This document shows positions 45,905 through 53,788 of a stretch of DNA of 64,000 nucleotides, piece by piece. The position numbers and the translations under genes were made by a program. The notes beneath the pieces are model-generated. The model ran no database searches, was not told the DNA's origin, and saw only the letters and a list, made by a program, of their open reading frames with translations. Location: assembly GCA_963729995.1 (NCBI GenBank), contig CAVSPF010000001.1, positions 1-64,000 of the forward strand, in the 5' to 3' direction. Within the stretch, counting starts at the first letter, position 1; every line of letters starts with the position of its first letter. Origin of the DNA: VRUE01 sp963729995. GTDB taxonomy: Bacteria > Actinomycetota > Thermoleophilia > Solirubrobacterales > 70-9.

Positions 45905-45937
45905 GTGCATACCTTAGCAGCACATATGTGCATACCT
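45901..45937. promoter_or_regulatory. vapBC operator (direct repeats and 12-bp palindrome)
   Basis: TGTGCATACCT occurs at 45904-45914 and 45927-45937, 23 bp apart, about two helical turns. GCACATATGTGC at 45920-45931 is a perfect palindrome. The region covers the antitoxin start codon and the space to the facing acyl-CoA dehydrogenase end. It fits a VapBC autoregulation site. Confidence 0.55.
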
Positions 45938-45939
45938 GC

Positions 45940-47202
45940 TCAGATCGCGCGCTGGACGTGCTTGGGCTCGAGCTCGCCGGCCTTCTCCGCCTCGGCGCGC
46001 TTCGCCCAGCGGTTCAGCTCGCGACGGGCGAGGACCATTTTGTGGACCTCGTCGGGGCCGTCGGCGAGGCGCAGCATGCGGCTGAAGCGCCAGAGGACCG
46101 CCAACGGCGTGTCGTCGGTCATCCCCAGCGCGCCGTGGACCTGGATCGCCCGGTCGAGGACGTTCATGACGATGTTGGCGGCGACGATCTTGATCGCCGA
46201 GATTGCCTGGCGGGCGGAGCGCTTGCCGTCGGCGTCCATCTTCCAGGCCGCGTAGAGGGTGAGCAGGCGCGCCTGGTCGATCTCCATCCGCGATGCGGCG
46301 ACCGACTCCTGGACGAACTGCTTGTCGGCGAGCGGGCCGCCGAAGGCCTCCCGCTCGTTGGCGCGGCGGCACATCATCTCCAGCGCCCGCTCCGCGGTGC
46401 CGATCGCCCGCATGCAGTGGTGGATGCGCCCGGGCCCGAGCCGGTCCTGGGCGATCACGAAGCCCATCCCCTGCTCCCCGAGCAGGTTGGTGACTGGCAC
46501 ACGGCAGCCGTCGAAGCGCACCTCGCCGTGGCCGGGCCCACCGGAGTGGCCCATCACCGGCACCGAGCGGACCAGCTCGAAGCCGGGGTTGTCGGTCGGA
46601 ACGCAGATCATCGAGGCGCGCGCGTAGGGGTGGGCGTCGGGATCGGTGACGACCATTGCGATGCACAGCTCGGCCCCATTCGCACCCGAGGTGAACCACT
46701 TGTGGCCGTCGATCACCCACTCGTCGCCGTCGCGCACGGCGCGCGCCTGGAGCAGGGTCGGGTCGGAACCGGAGACCTCCGGCTCGGTCATCCCGAAGCA
46801 GGAGCGGATGCGCCCCTCCAGCAGCGGCTCCAGCCAGCGTTCGCGCTGCTCGTCGGTGCCGTGCTCGGCGAGGATCTCCATGTTGCCGGTGTCGGGCGCC
46901 GCGCAGTTGAAGGCCATCGGCGCGGCGGCCGGGCTGCGCCCCATCTCCTCACAGAGCAGCCCGTACTCCCAGTTCGTCAGGCCCGGGCCGAAGCGCTCGT
47001 CGGGCATGAAGAGATTCCAGAGGCCCTCGGCCTTGGCCCGCTCGCGGATCTCGACCAGGATCTTCGGGTAGGGAACGCCGGGCGCGACCTCGGCGTCGAG
47101 CGCTTCCATGATCTCCCGCTCCTGCGGGTAGATGTGCTCGTCCATGAAGTCGAGGATGCGCTCGCGCAGGTCCTCTATCTGGGGGCTGGGCCTGAAGTCC
47201 AT
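45940..47202 (-). CDS. Acyl-CoA dehydrogenase (ACAD11-like)
   Basis: 420 residues. Three-domain FAD enzyme with FGMTEPEVSGSDPTLLQARA, WFTSGANGAELCIAMVV, MGHSGGPGHGEVRFDGCRVP, and RIHHCMRAIGTAERALEMMC. The C-terminal part has AIQVHGALGMTDDTPLAVLW and RFSRMLRLADGPDEVHKMVL. The GxGHxEVxFDxxRVP and RIHHCMR patterns are of the ACAD10/11 group. The separate kinase-like half lies at 43197-44264. ATG 47202 has GAGAGGA upstream; it is the last gene of a minus-strand unit with the RibD-like gene. Confidence 0.9.
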   Translation of the reverse strand: MDFRPSPQIEDLRERILDFMDEHIYPQEREIMEALDAEVAPGVPYPKILVEIRERAKAEGLWNLFMPDERFGPGLTNWEYGLLCEEMGRSPAAAPMAFNCAAPDTGNMEILAEHGTDEQRERWLEPLLEGRIRSCFGMTEPEVSGSDPTLLQARAVRDGDEWVIDGHKWFTSGANGAELCIAMVVTDPDAHPYARASMICVPTDNPGFELVRSVPVMGHSGGPGHGEVRFDGCRVPVTNLLGEQGMGFVIAQDRLGPGRIHHCMRAIGTAERALEMMCRRANEREAFGGPLADKQFVQESVAASRMEIDQARLLTLYAAWKMDADGKRSARQAISAIKIVAANIVMNVLDRAIQVHGALGMTDDTPLAVLWRFSRMLRLADGPDEVHKMVLARRELNRWAKRAEAEKAGELEPKHVQRAI

Positions 47203-47260
47203 CTGCTGGAAGTCCTCTCGTTGGTGCTTGGCCGCCGCAACGCTACCGCGCAAGCGCCGG

Positions 47261-47992
47261 TCAGCGTCGCGTGTAGCGGGCGAACAGCTCGCCGTCATCC
47301 TCCAGCAGCCAGGCCAGCTCCAGCGGGACGATGCCCGGCAGCGCCCCCTCGACGATCCGGGGGGCCTCCCCACCGACCAGCTTCGGGGCGATCGTCAGGA
47401 AGAGGTCGTCGACCAGGCCCAGTGCCTGCAGCTCACCGTGCAGCCGCGGTCCCCCCTCGCAGAGCAGCGCCCGCACTCCCCGCTCCTGGCGCAGGTGCCG
47501 CAGCGCCGCGGCAAGGTCGACCGAGCCCTCGTGGCGGACGACCCGCAGCGCGGTCGCCGTCTCGGGCGGCTCGGCCTCCGAGGCGGTGAAGATCAGCACG
47601 CGCCCCGCCCCTTCGGTGAAGAGCGGCGCGTCCCAGGGCAGGTCGAGACGGCCGCTGACGATCACCATCAGGGGGTCGTGGGGCAGCCCGATCCGCTCGC
47701 GCCGTTCGCGCCTCTCCTGGGCGGCTACGGGCCGCCCGTAGCGCTCCGCCCGCATCGTCCCGGCGCCGATCATCACCGCGTCGAAGCGGGCGCGGAGCCC
47801 GACCAGCATCGCCGTGTCGGTGGCGGAGCCGATCGGCCCGGAAACGCCTGCGATCGTCGCCCGCCCGTCGACCGTCGCGGCGAAGTTCATCGCCACATAT
47901 GGCCGGTCCTCCCGCGCCTGCTCCCACGGCCGGTAGGAATCCAGCTGTTCCTCGACCGTAGTCGGACCCAAATCAGGAAGAAGACGCCGCAC
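47261..47992 (-). CDS. RibD C-terminal (dihydrofolate reductase-fold) reductase
   Basis: 243 residues, starting at GTG 47992 (RRLLPDLGPTTVEEQLD). The fold is shown by RPYVAMNFAATVDGRATIAG, AMLVGLRARFDAVMIGAGTM, DPLMVIVSGRLDLPW, and ALLCEGGPRLHGELQALGLV. It is a stand-alone RibD C-domain, a pyrimidine reductase of riboflavin synthesis or a related NADPH reductase. The deaminase half is absent. The GTG lies 8 nt after TAGGCT (48001-48006 on the minus strand), supporting this start. Confidence 0.85.
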   Translation of the reverse strand: MRRLLPDLGPTTVEEQLDSYRPWEQAREDRPYVAMNFAATVDGRATIAGVSGPIGSATDTAMLVGLRARFDAVMIGAGTMRAERYGRPVAAQERRERRERIGLPHDPLMVIVSGRLDLPWDAPLFTEGAGRVLIFTASEAEPPETATALRVVRHEGSVDLAAALRHLRQERGVRALLCEGGPRLHGELQALGLVDDLFLTIAPKLVGGEAPRIVEGALPGIVPLELAWLLEDDGELFARYTRR

Positions 47993-48011
47993 CGACCCGC
48001 AGCCTAATGCC

Positions 48012-48054
48012 GAGTTCGCGTTTTGTCTCGCCATGCGAGACAAAACGCGAACTC
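48012..48054. terminator. Perfect 20-bp stem hairpin between sulfotransferase and RibD-like gene
   Basis: GAGTTCGCGTTTTGTCTCGC (48012-48031) is the exact reverse complement of 48035-48054, with a CAT loop. It lies 15 nt past the sulfotransferase stop and just before the next promoter. A terminator role is inferred from position. Confidence 0.65.
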
Positions 48055-48069
48055 ACGGAACGCGTGTGC

Positions 48070-49059
48070 TCAGTTGTAGCTGTGCCAGCCGGCGAACTCG
48101 CGGCCGGCGAAGTCCTGTAGGGCGGCGACGTCCTCGCCGAAGCGCCCGCGAAGCGTCTCGAGGAGGTCGTCCGGGAGTGTCGGCTTCGGCGCCGGCGGCT
48201 TCTCGGGGTCGTGGACGACCTTCTCGACGAGCCAGCGCAGCGACTCCGGCAGACGGTCGAAGTTGCGGTCGAAGGAGCGCAGGCCCGGCAGCTTGACCAG
48301 CTTCTCCATGAACTGGTATTTGTCGCCCTGCTTGGCGCTCGACTTCTCCCACTCGCGGTCGAACTGCTCCGAGGTGAAGCTCTCGTCGACGCCGGCGAAG
48401 CGGAACGCCCTGCGCATCGTCTCCTCGCGTTCGCTCTGCAGCTCCTCCTGGGTGATGATCTCGATCTGGGAGCGGTCGAACAGCTCCAGGTAGGGCTGCA
48501 GCTGCAGCCAGTACATCGAGCGGTGCATATAGGAGGTGCCGGGCTCGGAGAGGGTCGCGGCCATCTCGCGGGTCTCGTATCCGGCGCCGGTCGCATGCAC
48601 CCAGTGGGAGAGGATGCGCTTGACCGGGTCGCGCACCATGTAGATGAGGCGGGCGTCCTGGCAGTGCTCGTGGATCCGCTCCGCGACTCCCTGGAAGCGG
48701 GGCAGGTTCGTGTAGTGCGGCGAGGACTCGCCGCGCACCCCGAAGCGGCTGTCGAAGCGGCTCGCGTACCAGTCGAGGCCGAGGTCCCAGTTCAGCTCCC
48801 GGGCGAAGAAGTTCAGCTCCTTCGGCTTCGACATCTGGATCTCGGGATGGAGGCCGAGGTAGTGGTGGATGCTGGTGGTGCCGCACTTCAGGCCGCCGAT
48901 GATGATCAGGTTGGGCAGCGCGGCGTGGCGCTTGCGGCGGCGGCGGAAGCGGCTTCCGCGATCGGCCGAATAGCGCTCACGGGCACGCGCGCACATCGCC
49001 TCATCGGCTGGATCGCGAGCGGCGGCGGTTGTCGTTCGGGTCGTCTCGGCCTCTGACAC
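48070..49059 (-). CDS. PAPS-dependent sulfotransferase
   Basis: 329 residues. It moves sulfate from PAPS to a carbohydrate or lipid acceptor. The 5'-phosphosulfate loop is IIIGGLKCGTTSIHHYLGLH (about 52-71), and the 3'-phosphate motif is LIYMVRDPVKRILSHWVHAT (about 137-156). KPKELNFFARE and GESSPHYTNLP are typical of the Sulfotransfer_1/3 group related to heparan sulfotransferases. There is no signal peptide. GTG 49059 follows TACACT on the minus strand. The divergent MprF-like gene shares the promoter region. Confidence 0.88.
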   Translation of the reverse strand: MSEAETTRTTTAAARDPADEAMCARARERYSADRGSRFRRRRKRHAALPNLIIIGGLKCGTTSIHHYLGLHPEIQMSKPKELNFFARELNWDLGLDWYASRFDSRFGVRGESSPHYTNLPRFQGVAERIHEHCQDARLIYMVRDPVKRILSHWVHATGAGYETREMAATLSEPGTSYMHRSMYWLQLQPYLELFDRSQIEIITQEELQSEREETMRRAFRFAGVDESFTSEQFDREWEKSSAKQGDKYQFMEKLVKLPGLRSFDRNFDRLPESLRWLVEKVVHDPEKPPAPKPTLPDDLLETLRGRFGEDVAALQDFAGREFAGWHSYN

Positions 49060-49067
49060 GAGCGGGC

Positions 49068-49074
49068 TAGTGTA
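49068..49074. promoter_or_regulatory. Shared divergent -10 element TAGTGTA
   Basis: Read on the plus strand TAGTGT (49068-49073) ends 7 nt before ATG 49081. Read on the minus strand TACACT (49069-49074) ends 9 nt before GTG 49059. The two -10 hexamers overlap by five bases, so the divergent sulfotransferase and membrane-protein genes may compete for polymerase. Confidence 0.5.
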
Positions 49075-49080
49075 GCTGCG

Positions 49081-50070
49081 ATGGCACCTGCCGACCTCGG
49101 CTCAAACATCGAATCGTTCGCGCACGCGACGGCGGAATTCTTCACCCACATCTCCGAAATCCGCTGGACGTCCCTTGCGCTGGCGCTCGGCTTCCTGGCG
49201 GCGATGCAGCTGGCGCGGGCGTGGGCGTGGCGGAACGTGCTGCACGCCGCCTACCCCCACGCCCGCATCTCCTTTCTCAGGCTCAGCGCCGCCTACCTGG
49301 CCGGGGCGGGAATCAACGCGGTCATCCCGGCGCATGCGGGCGACGTCACCAAAGTCTTCCTCGTCAAGCGCCAGATCCCCGACTCCTCATACCCGGCGGT
49401 CACCTCCTCCTTCCTGGTCCAGACGGTCTTCGACACGGTCATGGGCCTGCTGGTCCTCCTCTATGCGGTCGCGCTGGGACTGCTGCCGCCCCCGCCGCAG
49501 CTGCCCGACCTGTCCGCGTTCGAGATCTCCTTCTGGGCGGCCCACCCGCAGGCATTCGCGATCGCAACTGCGGCCCTGCTGTTGGCGATCGTCGCAGCGA
49601 TCCTCGTGCTCGCGCACCGGGTGCGCCGCTTCTGGGCGCGGGTCAGTCAGGGTGTCGTCATCCTCACCCGGCCGCACCGCTACCTGCGCGAGGTGGCGGC
49701 CTGGCAGGGAATTGGCTGGCTCCTTCGCTTTGCCGCCTTCTGGTTCTTCCTCGAGGCGTTCGGGATCAGCGGCTCGGTCGGTCGCGTGATGCTGGTGATG
49801 AGCGTGCAGGCGATCTCAAACGTCATCCCACTCACCCCGGGTGGCGCCGGCGCCCAGCAGGCCCTGCTCATCGCGACCCTCGAAGGGCCCTCGCGCGCCG
49901 CCGTGCTCTCCTTCTCGGTGGGGACGCAGATCGCAATGGCGGCCTGGTCGGTGGCGCTTGGCTTCGCCGCGATGCTGCTCGTCTTCCGCACGACCGACTG
50001 GCGCGGCCTGATCCGCCAGGCCGAAGAGGACGCGGCGGGGGACAAGACACCGATTCCAGCACGCAACTGA
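49081..50070 (+). CDS. Lysylphosphatidylglycerol-synthase-like transmembrane protein (UPF0104/YbhN)
   Basis: 329 residues with about eight membrane segments (LALALGFLAAMQLARAWAWR, YAVALGLLPP, IATAALLLAIVAAILVLAHR, LRFAAFWFFLEAFG, AMAAWSVALGFAAMLLVF). Family signatures are YLAGAGINAVIPAHAGDVTK and SNVIPLTPGGAGAQQALLI. Such proteins resemble the flippase half of MprF without the synthase half and are thought to handle lipids. It is leaderless from ATG 49081. Confidence 0.85.
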   Translation: MAPADLGSNIESFAHATAEFFTHISEIRWTSLALALGFLAAMQLARAWAWRNVLHAAYPHARISFLRLSAAYLAGAGINAVIPAHAGDVTKVFLVKRQIPDSSYPAVTSSFLVQTVFDTVMGLLVLLYAVALGLLPPPPQLPDLSAFEISFWAAHPQAFAIATAALLLAIVAAILVLAHRVRRFWARVSQGVVILTRPHRYLREVAAWQGIGWLLRFAAFWFFLEAFGISGSVGRVMLVMSVQAISNVIPLTPGGAGAQQALLIATLEGPSRAAVLSFSVGTQIAMAAWSVALGFAAMLLVFRTTDWRGLIRQAEEDAAGDKTPIPARN

Positions 50071-50078
50071 CGGGTCAG

Positions 50079-50738
50079 TCAGCTCGACCAGCCGGGGTAG
50101 AGGCCGGGGACGTGCCATTGCCAGGGTGGACGCTCGCCCGGGAGGAAGTCGTAATGGTCGCGGCCGGGCAGCGTCTCGAGCGGCACCAGCGCGGGATCGT
50201 CGGAGAGCAGGACGCGAACGTGGCTTGCCGCGCCGACCTGGGCCTGTGTGGCGCGGCGTGTGACGCGCTCCCAGCCAAGCCCAGGGCGGTAGAGCCAGTA
50301 GGTCAGCTCGACCCAGCCGAGTGAGCGGCGCCGGTCGAGCAGTTGAGTGAAGGCCGTCATGCGCTGGCCCGAGGCGGTCAGGTGGGGCCCCACGGCGACC
50401 GCACAGCTTTCGCGCCGGCAACGGCGGAAGTCGACTGGGACCAGCGGCAGGCCGGAGGGGCCGCGCCGCGCCGCCGGCGTGGGTGCGAGTGCCCGGGCCA
50501 GGCGCGCCAGCGGCCAGCCGTAGGCGGGGACGAGCGGATGGTGGCGGCAGCCGTCGGGGAGGCGCGGGGCGCAGGCCAGTCGCCTGGCGATGGCCGCCGC
50601 CAGGTCGCGGCCGGCATCGATCTTCCCGTCTGCGGCGACGGCCGCAATCGTCACCAACATCACCAGCGCGATCAGCGCTGCCAGGCCCGCCTGCTCGACG
50701 CTTGCCGACCCCCGCTCCCGTTGCGAGCCACCCCCCAT
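50079..50738 (-). CDS. Secreted TadE-like (prepilin-type N-terminus) hypothetical protein
   Basis: 219 residues. The N-terminus QRERGSASVEQAGLAALIAL, then VMLVTIAAVAADG, resembles a prepilin/TadE leader with the conserved Glu in the hydrophobic helix. The exported remainder carries several Cys residues (LACAPRLPDGCRHH, FRRCRRESCAV) and Trp-rich strands (LGWVELTYWLYRPGLGWERV). The function is unknown; it may be a surface or pilus-associated protein. ATG 50738 lies 6 nt after TAGCTT. Confidence 0.7.
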   Translation of the reverse strand: MGGGSQRERGSASVEQAGLAALIALVMLVTIAAVAADGKIDAGRDLAAAIARRLACAPRLPDGCRHHPLVPAYGWPLARLARALAPTPAARRGPSGLPLVPVDFRRCRRESCAVAVGPHLTASGQRMTAFTQLLDRRRSLGWVELTYWLYRPGLGWERVTRRATQAQVGAASHVRVLLSDDPALVPLETLPGRDHYDFLPGERPPWQWHVPGLYPGWSS

Positions 50739-50818
50739 ACCCGGAAGCTAGGGAGTGTTGCCGCGCGCATGGCGCGCAGGAAGTGACAACTCTGCGCCGG
50801 CTCTCCCGCTCTGCTTAC

Positions 50819-51097
50819 ATGTCGCAGATGGAGGCCGGCGGCTTCAACCTCTTTGGCGACCCGGACGAGTTTCGCGCCCGCATGGAGGAGCTCGCCGAGC
50901 AGATGCAGTCCTCGCAGCGCGTCGCCTGGGCCGACAACGCGATCAGGCTGGCGGTCGAGATGACCGTCGCCTCGATTGGACGGCTCGACCTCTCCGGCAG
51001 TCCCGACGAGCAGGCGATGCAGGTCCGCGACGCGATCCGCGTCCTCTTCCCAGAGGCCGTCACGCTGGTGCGAGAGGCCCGCGAAGGCCTCTCCTAA
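50819..51097 (+). CDS. Small helical hypothetical protein
   Basis: 92 residues: MSQMEAGGFNLFGDPDEFRA, RMEELAEQMQSSQRVAWADN, VEMTVASIGRLDLSG, VLFPEAVTLVREAREGLS. It is all-helical and acidic, and the family is not recognised. An upstream in-frame GTG at 50783 could extend it by 12 residues. It is convergent with the zinc-ribbon gene, six bases away. Confidence 0.6.
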   Translation: MSQMEAGGFNLFGDPDEFRARMEELAEQMQSSQRVAWADNAIRLAVEMTVASIGRLDLSGSPDEQAMQVRDAIRVLFPEAVTLVREAREGLS

Positions 51098-51102
51098 ACC
51101 CT

Positions 51103-51732
51103 CTACAGAGGGTCGGACCTCAGGACGAGCACGCTCCCCCTGCCGAGCGATGCCCCGAGCAGCTCGAGCGGCAGCGCGATGACGAGCGCCGGAATCGTTG
51201 CGGCGACGCTGATCAGCGCGTCGAGCCCGCGCTGCCAGAGCCTCCCGGCGGGAACGGCGGCACTCCGTCCCAGCGCTCCGAACGCAATGTTGTGCCCGAA
51301 GGTGACGCCGTTGAGGACCGTCTGCCACATCGCCGCGATGCCGGCGCCCGGGGCCCAGCGTGTCCGCCTGACGACCCGGTCGCGATTGGCGCTCAGGCGA
51401 CGCACGGCCTCGGCCGTGAACAGGAAGCGGGCGCCGCTCTCCAGCCCGGCCCAGCCGGCGCCGCCAAGCCAGGCTGAGAATCCAGCCCGGTTGGCGATTC
51501 GAGCTGCGCCGCCGCTGCGCAAGCGGTCCAGCTCGCCCAGCGCGTCCTCAACGCTTGCCGGCCCGCCGACCACCCCGAGGCCGCAGCTCTCACAGCGCTT
51601 GACCGGCCCCTCGAGCCCCGGGCGAGCATCGATCCAGCCGAACAGCGGCTCCCCGCAGGCGGGGCAGGGCGGGTTGTCTGGGCCGGCGCCGGCCTCGAGT
51701 GGAACCACCGGCATTCGGTACGGCTTGCTCAT
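51103..51732 (-). CDS. Zinc-ribbon membrane-associated hypothetical protein
   Basis: 209 residues. The N-terminal zinc ribbon has CPACG (C23, C26) and CESCG (C47, C50). The middle part is LGELDRLRSGGAARIANRAG. Hydrophobic helices near the C-terminus (LISVAATIPALVIALPLELL) could bind the membrane. It is related by layout to proteins with a truncated methyltransferase-like zinc motif. The function is unknown. ATG 51732 lies exactly 7 nt after TACGCT. Confidence 0.65.
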   Translation of the reverse strand: MSKPYRMPVVPLEAGAGPDNPPCPACGEPLFGWIDARPGLEGPVKRCESCGLGVVGGPASVEDALGELDRLRSGGAARIANRAGFSAWLGGAGWAGLESGARFLFTAEAVRRLSANRDRVVRRTRWAPGAGIAAMWQTVLNGVTFGHNIAFGALGRSAAVPAGRLWQRGLDALISVAATIPALVIALPLELLGASLGRGSVLVLRSDPL

Positions 51733-51738
51733 GCCCGG

Positions 51739-51745
51739 TAGCGTA
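51739..51745. promoter_or_regulatory. Symmetric divergent -10 element TAGCGTA
   Basis: On the plus strand TAGCGT (51739-51744) ends 7 nt before GTG 51752. On the minus strand TACGCT (51740-51745) ends 7 nt before ATG 51732. The two divergent genes are separated by only 19 bp, so both must be leaderless and polymerase can serve only one at a time. Confidence 0.6.
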
Positions 51746-51751
51746 CGCGGC

Positions 51752-52198
51752 GTGCGGCTCAGCGAGATCATGACCGCGGGCGTCGTCACCGCGCCGCCGG
51801 AGGCAAGTGCGGTCTCCGTTGCCCGGCAGATGCGCGACCATCGCGTTGGCTCCGTCGTGATCGTCGACCCTGCCGGGAGCCCGGTGGCGATGATCACCGA
51901 CCGCGATATCGCGGTTCGCGTCTTTGCCAGCGGCGCCGACCCGGAGTCGCCGGTCGGCGAGCATGCGTCGCGGCCGCTGATCTGCGGCGAGCCGGCGATG
52001 GAGCTCGACGAGGCAGCGGCGCTGATGGTCCAGCACCGGGTGCGGCGGCTGCCGGTGGTCGACGCTGAGCGCCTTGCCGGCATCGTCACGCTCGACGATG
52101 TCGCTGTGCGGACCGGAGATCTCGAGGTGGCCCAGAAGATGACCGCGGACGTCATCGAGGGCGCGCTGCCCCAGTTCTACTTCCACGACCGGGGCTGA
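51752..52198 (+). CDS. CBS-domain protein
   Basis: 148 residues made of two CBS motifs, RLSEIMTAGVVTAPPEASAV...VVIVDPAGSPVAMITDRDIA and EPAMELDEAAALMVQHRVRR...LPVVDAERLAGIVTLDDVA. It should bind adenine nucleotides and work as a regulatory protein; no effector domain is attached. GTG 51752 is the start. The membrane-protein gene follows 5 nt later. Confidence 0.88.
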   Translation: MRLSEIMTAGVVTAPPEASAVSVARQMRDHRVGSVVIVDPAGSPVAMITDRDIAVRVFASGADPESPVGEHASRPLICGEPAMELDEAAALMVQHRVRRLPVVDAERLAGIVTLDDVAVRTGDLEVAQKMTADVIEGALPQFYFHDRG

Positions 52199-52203
52199 GC
52201 GGC

Positions 52204-53034
52204 GTGGAGCCCAGCAACGTCGAGGTGGTGGCGCGTGAGGAGCGTCTCGCGCGGCCGGCGGCCTTCGCGGCCTTCGCCGCCGTCGCGCTCTATGTGGTCT
52301 CGGTGATTCTCGAGCAGCGCTCGGGCCTGCAGACCAGCGGTCCCAACAGCGAGCAGCTGCGGTCCTTCCACGACCATTCGGGCGCCCTGCTGCTTGCGAC
52401 GATCATCCGCTCGATCGGCTTCCTGCTGATCGCAGTGCCGTTCTTCCACCTCTTCCGCGCAGCGAAGGCTCGCAGCCCAAGGGTGCGGCAGGAGATGGTT
52501 GGGTTTGCCTTCCTCGGGCCGGTGCTCCTGTCAGCGCAGAGCGTCGTCGCCTGGATCGCCTCACAGCAGATAGCAGACGATTTCCTTGCGAAGGCCGGCG
52601 GAAGTGCGCATCCGGCGGCCCTCGCCGACCAGCTGATCAATGACAGCAGCATGCGCAAGGTTGCCTCTGCGTTGCTGATCCCGGCGGTGCTGGCGTTGAT
52701 GGTGGTGCTTCTCTACGTTTGCTTCCATGCGATGCGGGCCGGGCTGTTGACCCGCTTTGGGGGCAGTCTCGGCATGGCGCTGGGCGCGGCGATGTTCTTG
52801 ATCTTCCCGGTGGCGCTGCTGATGACCTTGCTCTGGCTGCTCTATGCAGGCGCCCTCTTCTTGGGCCGGGTGCCCGGTGGGCGCCCACCCGCCTGGGCCG
52901 CCGGCGAGGCTGTTCCCTGGCCGAGCCCGGGCGAGAAAGCGGCTGCGGCGCTCGGCAGCGTCGAGGAGTCTGGCTCCGGTGAGCCGGAAAAGGCCGGCGC
53001 CGGCAGCAGGCGAAAGCGCAAGCAACGAACCTAG
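52204..53034 (+). CDS. Multi-pass membrane protein, hypothetical
   Basis: 276 residues, about five membrane segments (AAFAAFAAVALYVVSVILEQ, LLLATIIRSIGFLLIAVPFF, EMVGFAFLGPVLLSAQSVVA, ALLIPAVLALMVVLLYVCFH, LGAAMFLIFPVALLMTLLWL). The C-terminal tail is charged (AGSRRKRKQRT). It resembles DUF4386-type proteins in layout. GTG 52204 is the start. It touches the ABC transporter genes (stop at 53034, next start at 53035), suggesting an operon with CBS protein, ATPase and permease. Confidence 0.7.
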   Translation: MEPSNVEVVAREERLARPAAFAAFAAVALYVVSVILEQRSGLQTSGPNSEQLRSFHDHSGALLLATIIRSIGFLLIAVPFFHLFRAAKARSPRVRQEMVGFAFLGPVLLSAQSVVAWIASQQIADDFLAKAGGSAHPAALADQLINDSSMRKVASALLIPAVLALMVVLLYVCFHAMRAGLLTRFGGSLGMALGAAMFLIFPVALLMTLLWLLYAGALFLGRVPGGRPPAWAAGEAVPWPSPGEKAAAALGSVEESGSGEPEKAGAGSRRKRKQRT

Positions 53035-53784
53035 ATGTCGGTCCAGGCCGGCCAAGCGCACGCTGCCACGCCCCACGTCGGCGAGCCGGCGATCGCGCTG
53101 AGCGGCGTCGGCAAGGCCTACGGCGCGGGCGACGTCGTCGTCAATGCCCTGCGCGACGTCGACCTGGAGATCTGGCCGGAGGAGTTCGTCGTGCCGCTGG
53201 GCCCGAGCGGCTCGGGCAAGACGACGCTGCTCAACGTGATCGGTGGGATCGAGCCCCCCAGCTCGGGGCGGATCGTCGTCGGTGGCCATGACGTCTCCGC
53301 GCTCGACGAGGAGGGCCGGACACGGTTCCGGCGTGAGACGGTCGGCTTCGTCTTCCAGTTCTTCAACCTGATCCCGACCCTGACCGCGCTCGAGAACGTC
53401 GAGCTGGTGGCCGAGCTGGGGAACGGCGCCGGGCGGGCGGCCGAGATGCTCGAACGGGTCGGGCTCGGCGACCGCCTCGACCATTTCCCCGCCCAGCTCT
53501 CCGGCGGCGAGCAGCAGCGGATCGCCGTCGCCCGCGCCCTCGCCGGCGGCCCCCGGGTGCTGCTCGGCGACGAGCCGACCGGCGCCCTCGACCTGGAGAC
53601 CGGCCGCACCGTCCTCGCGCTGCTGCACGAGCTGAGCCACGAGCTGTCGCAGACGGTCCTGCTGGTCACCCACAACGCGTCGATCGGGCGGATGGCCGAC
53701 CGCGTGCTGCGGATGCGCGACGGCCAGATCGTCTCCGACCGGCGCAACGAGACGCCCGCGCCCGCCGACGCGCTGGAGTGGTGA
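53035..53784 (+). CDS. ABC transporter ATP-binding protein (LolD/MacB type)
   Basis: 249 residues. Walker A LGPSGSGKTTLLNVIGGIEP, Q-loop FVFQFFNLIPTLTALENVEL, signature LSGGEQQRIAVARALA, Walker B VLLGDEPTGALD, and switch His LLVTHNASIG. The NLIPTLTALENVEL segment is that of the LolD/FtsE/MacB group, whose partners are FtsX-like permeases. The permease gene follows at 53789. The exported substrate is unknown; such pairs move lipids, peptides or signal by mechanotransmission. Confidence 0.93.
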   Translation: MSVQAGQAHAATPHVGEPAIALSGVGKAYGAGDVVVNALRDVDLEIWPEEFVVPLGPSGSGKTTLLNVIGGIEPPSSGRIVVGGHDVSALDEEGRTRFRRETVGFVFQFFNLIPTLTALENVELVAELGNGAGRAAEMLERVGLGDRLDHFPAQLSGGEQQRIAVARALAGGPRVLLGDEPTGALDLETGRTVLALLHELSHELSQTVLLVTHNASIGRMADRVLRMRDGQIVSDRRNETPAPADALEW

Positions 53785-53788
53785 GGCG

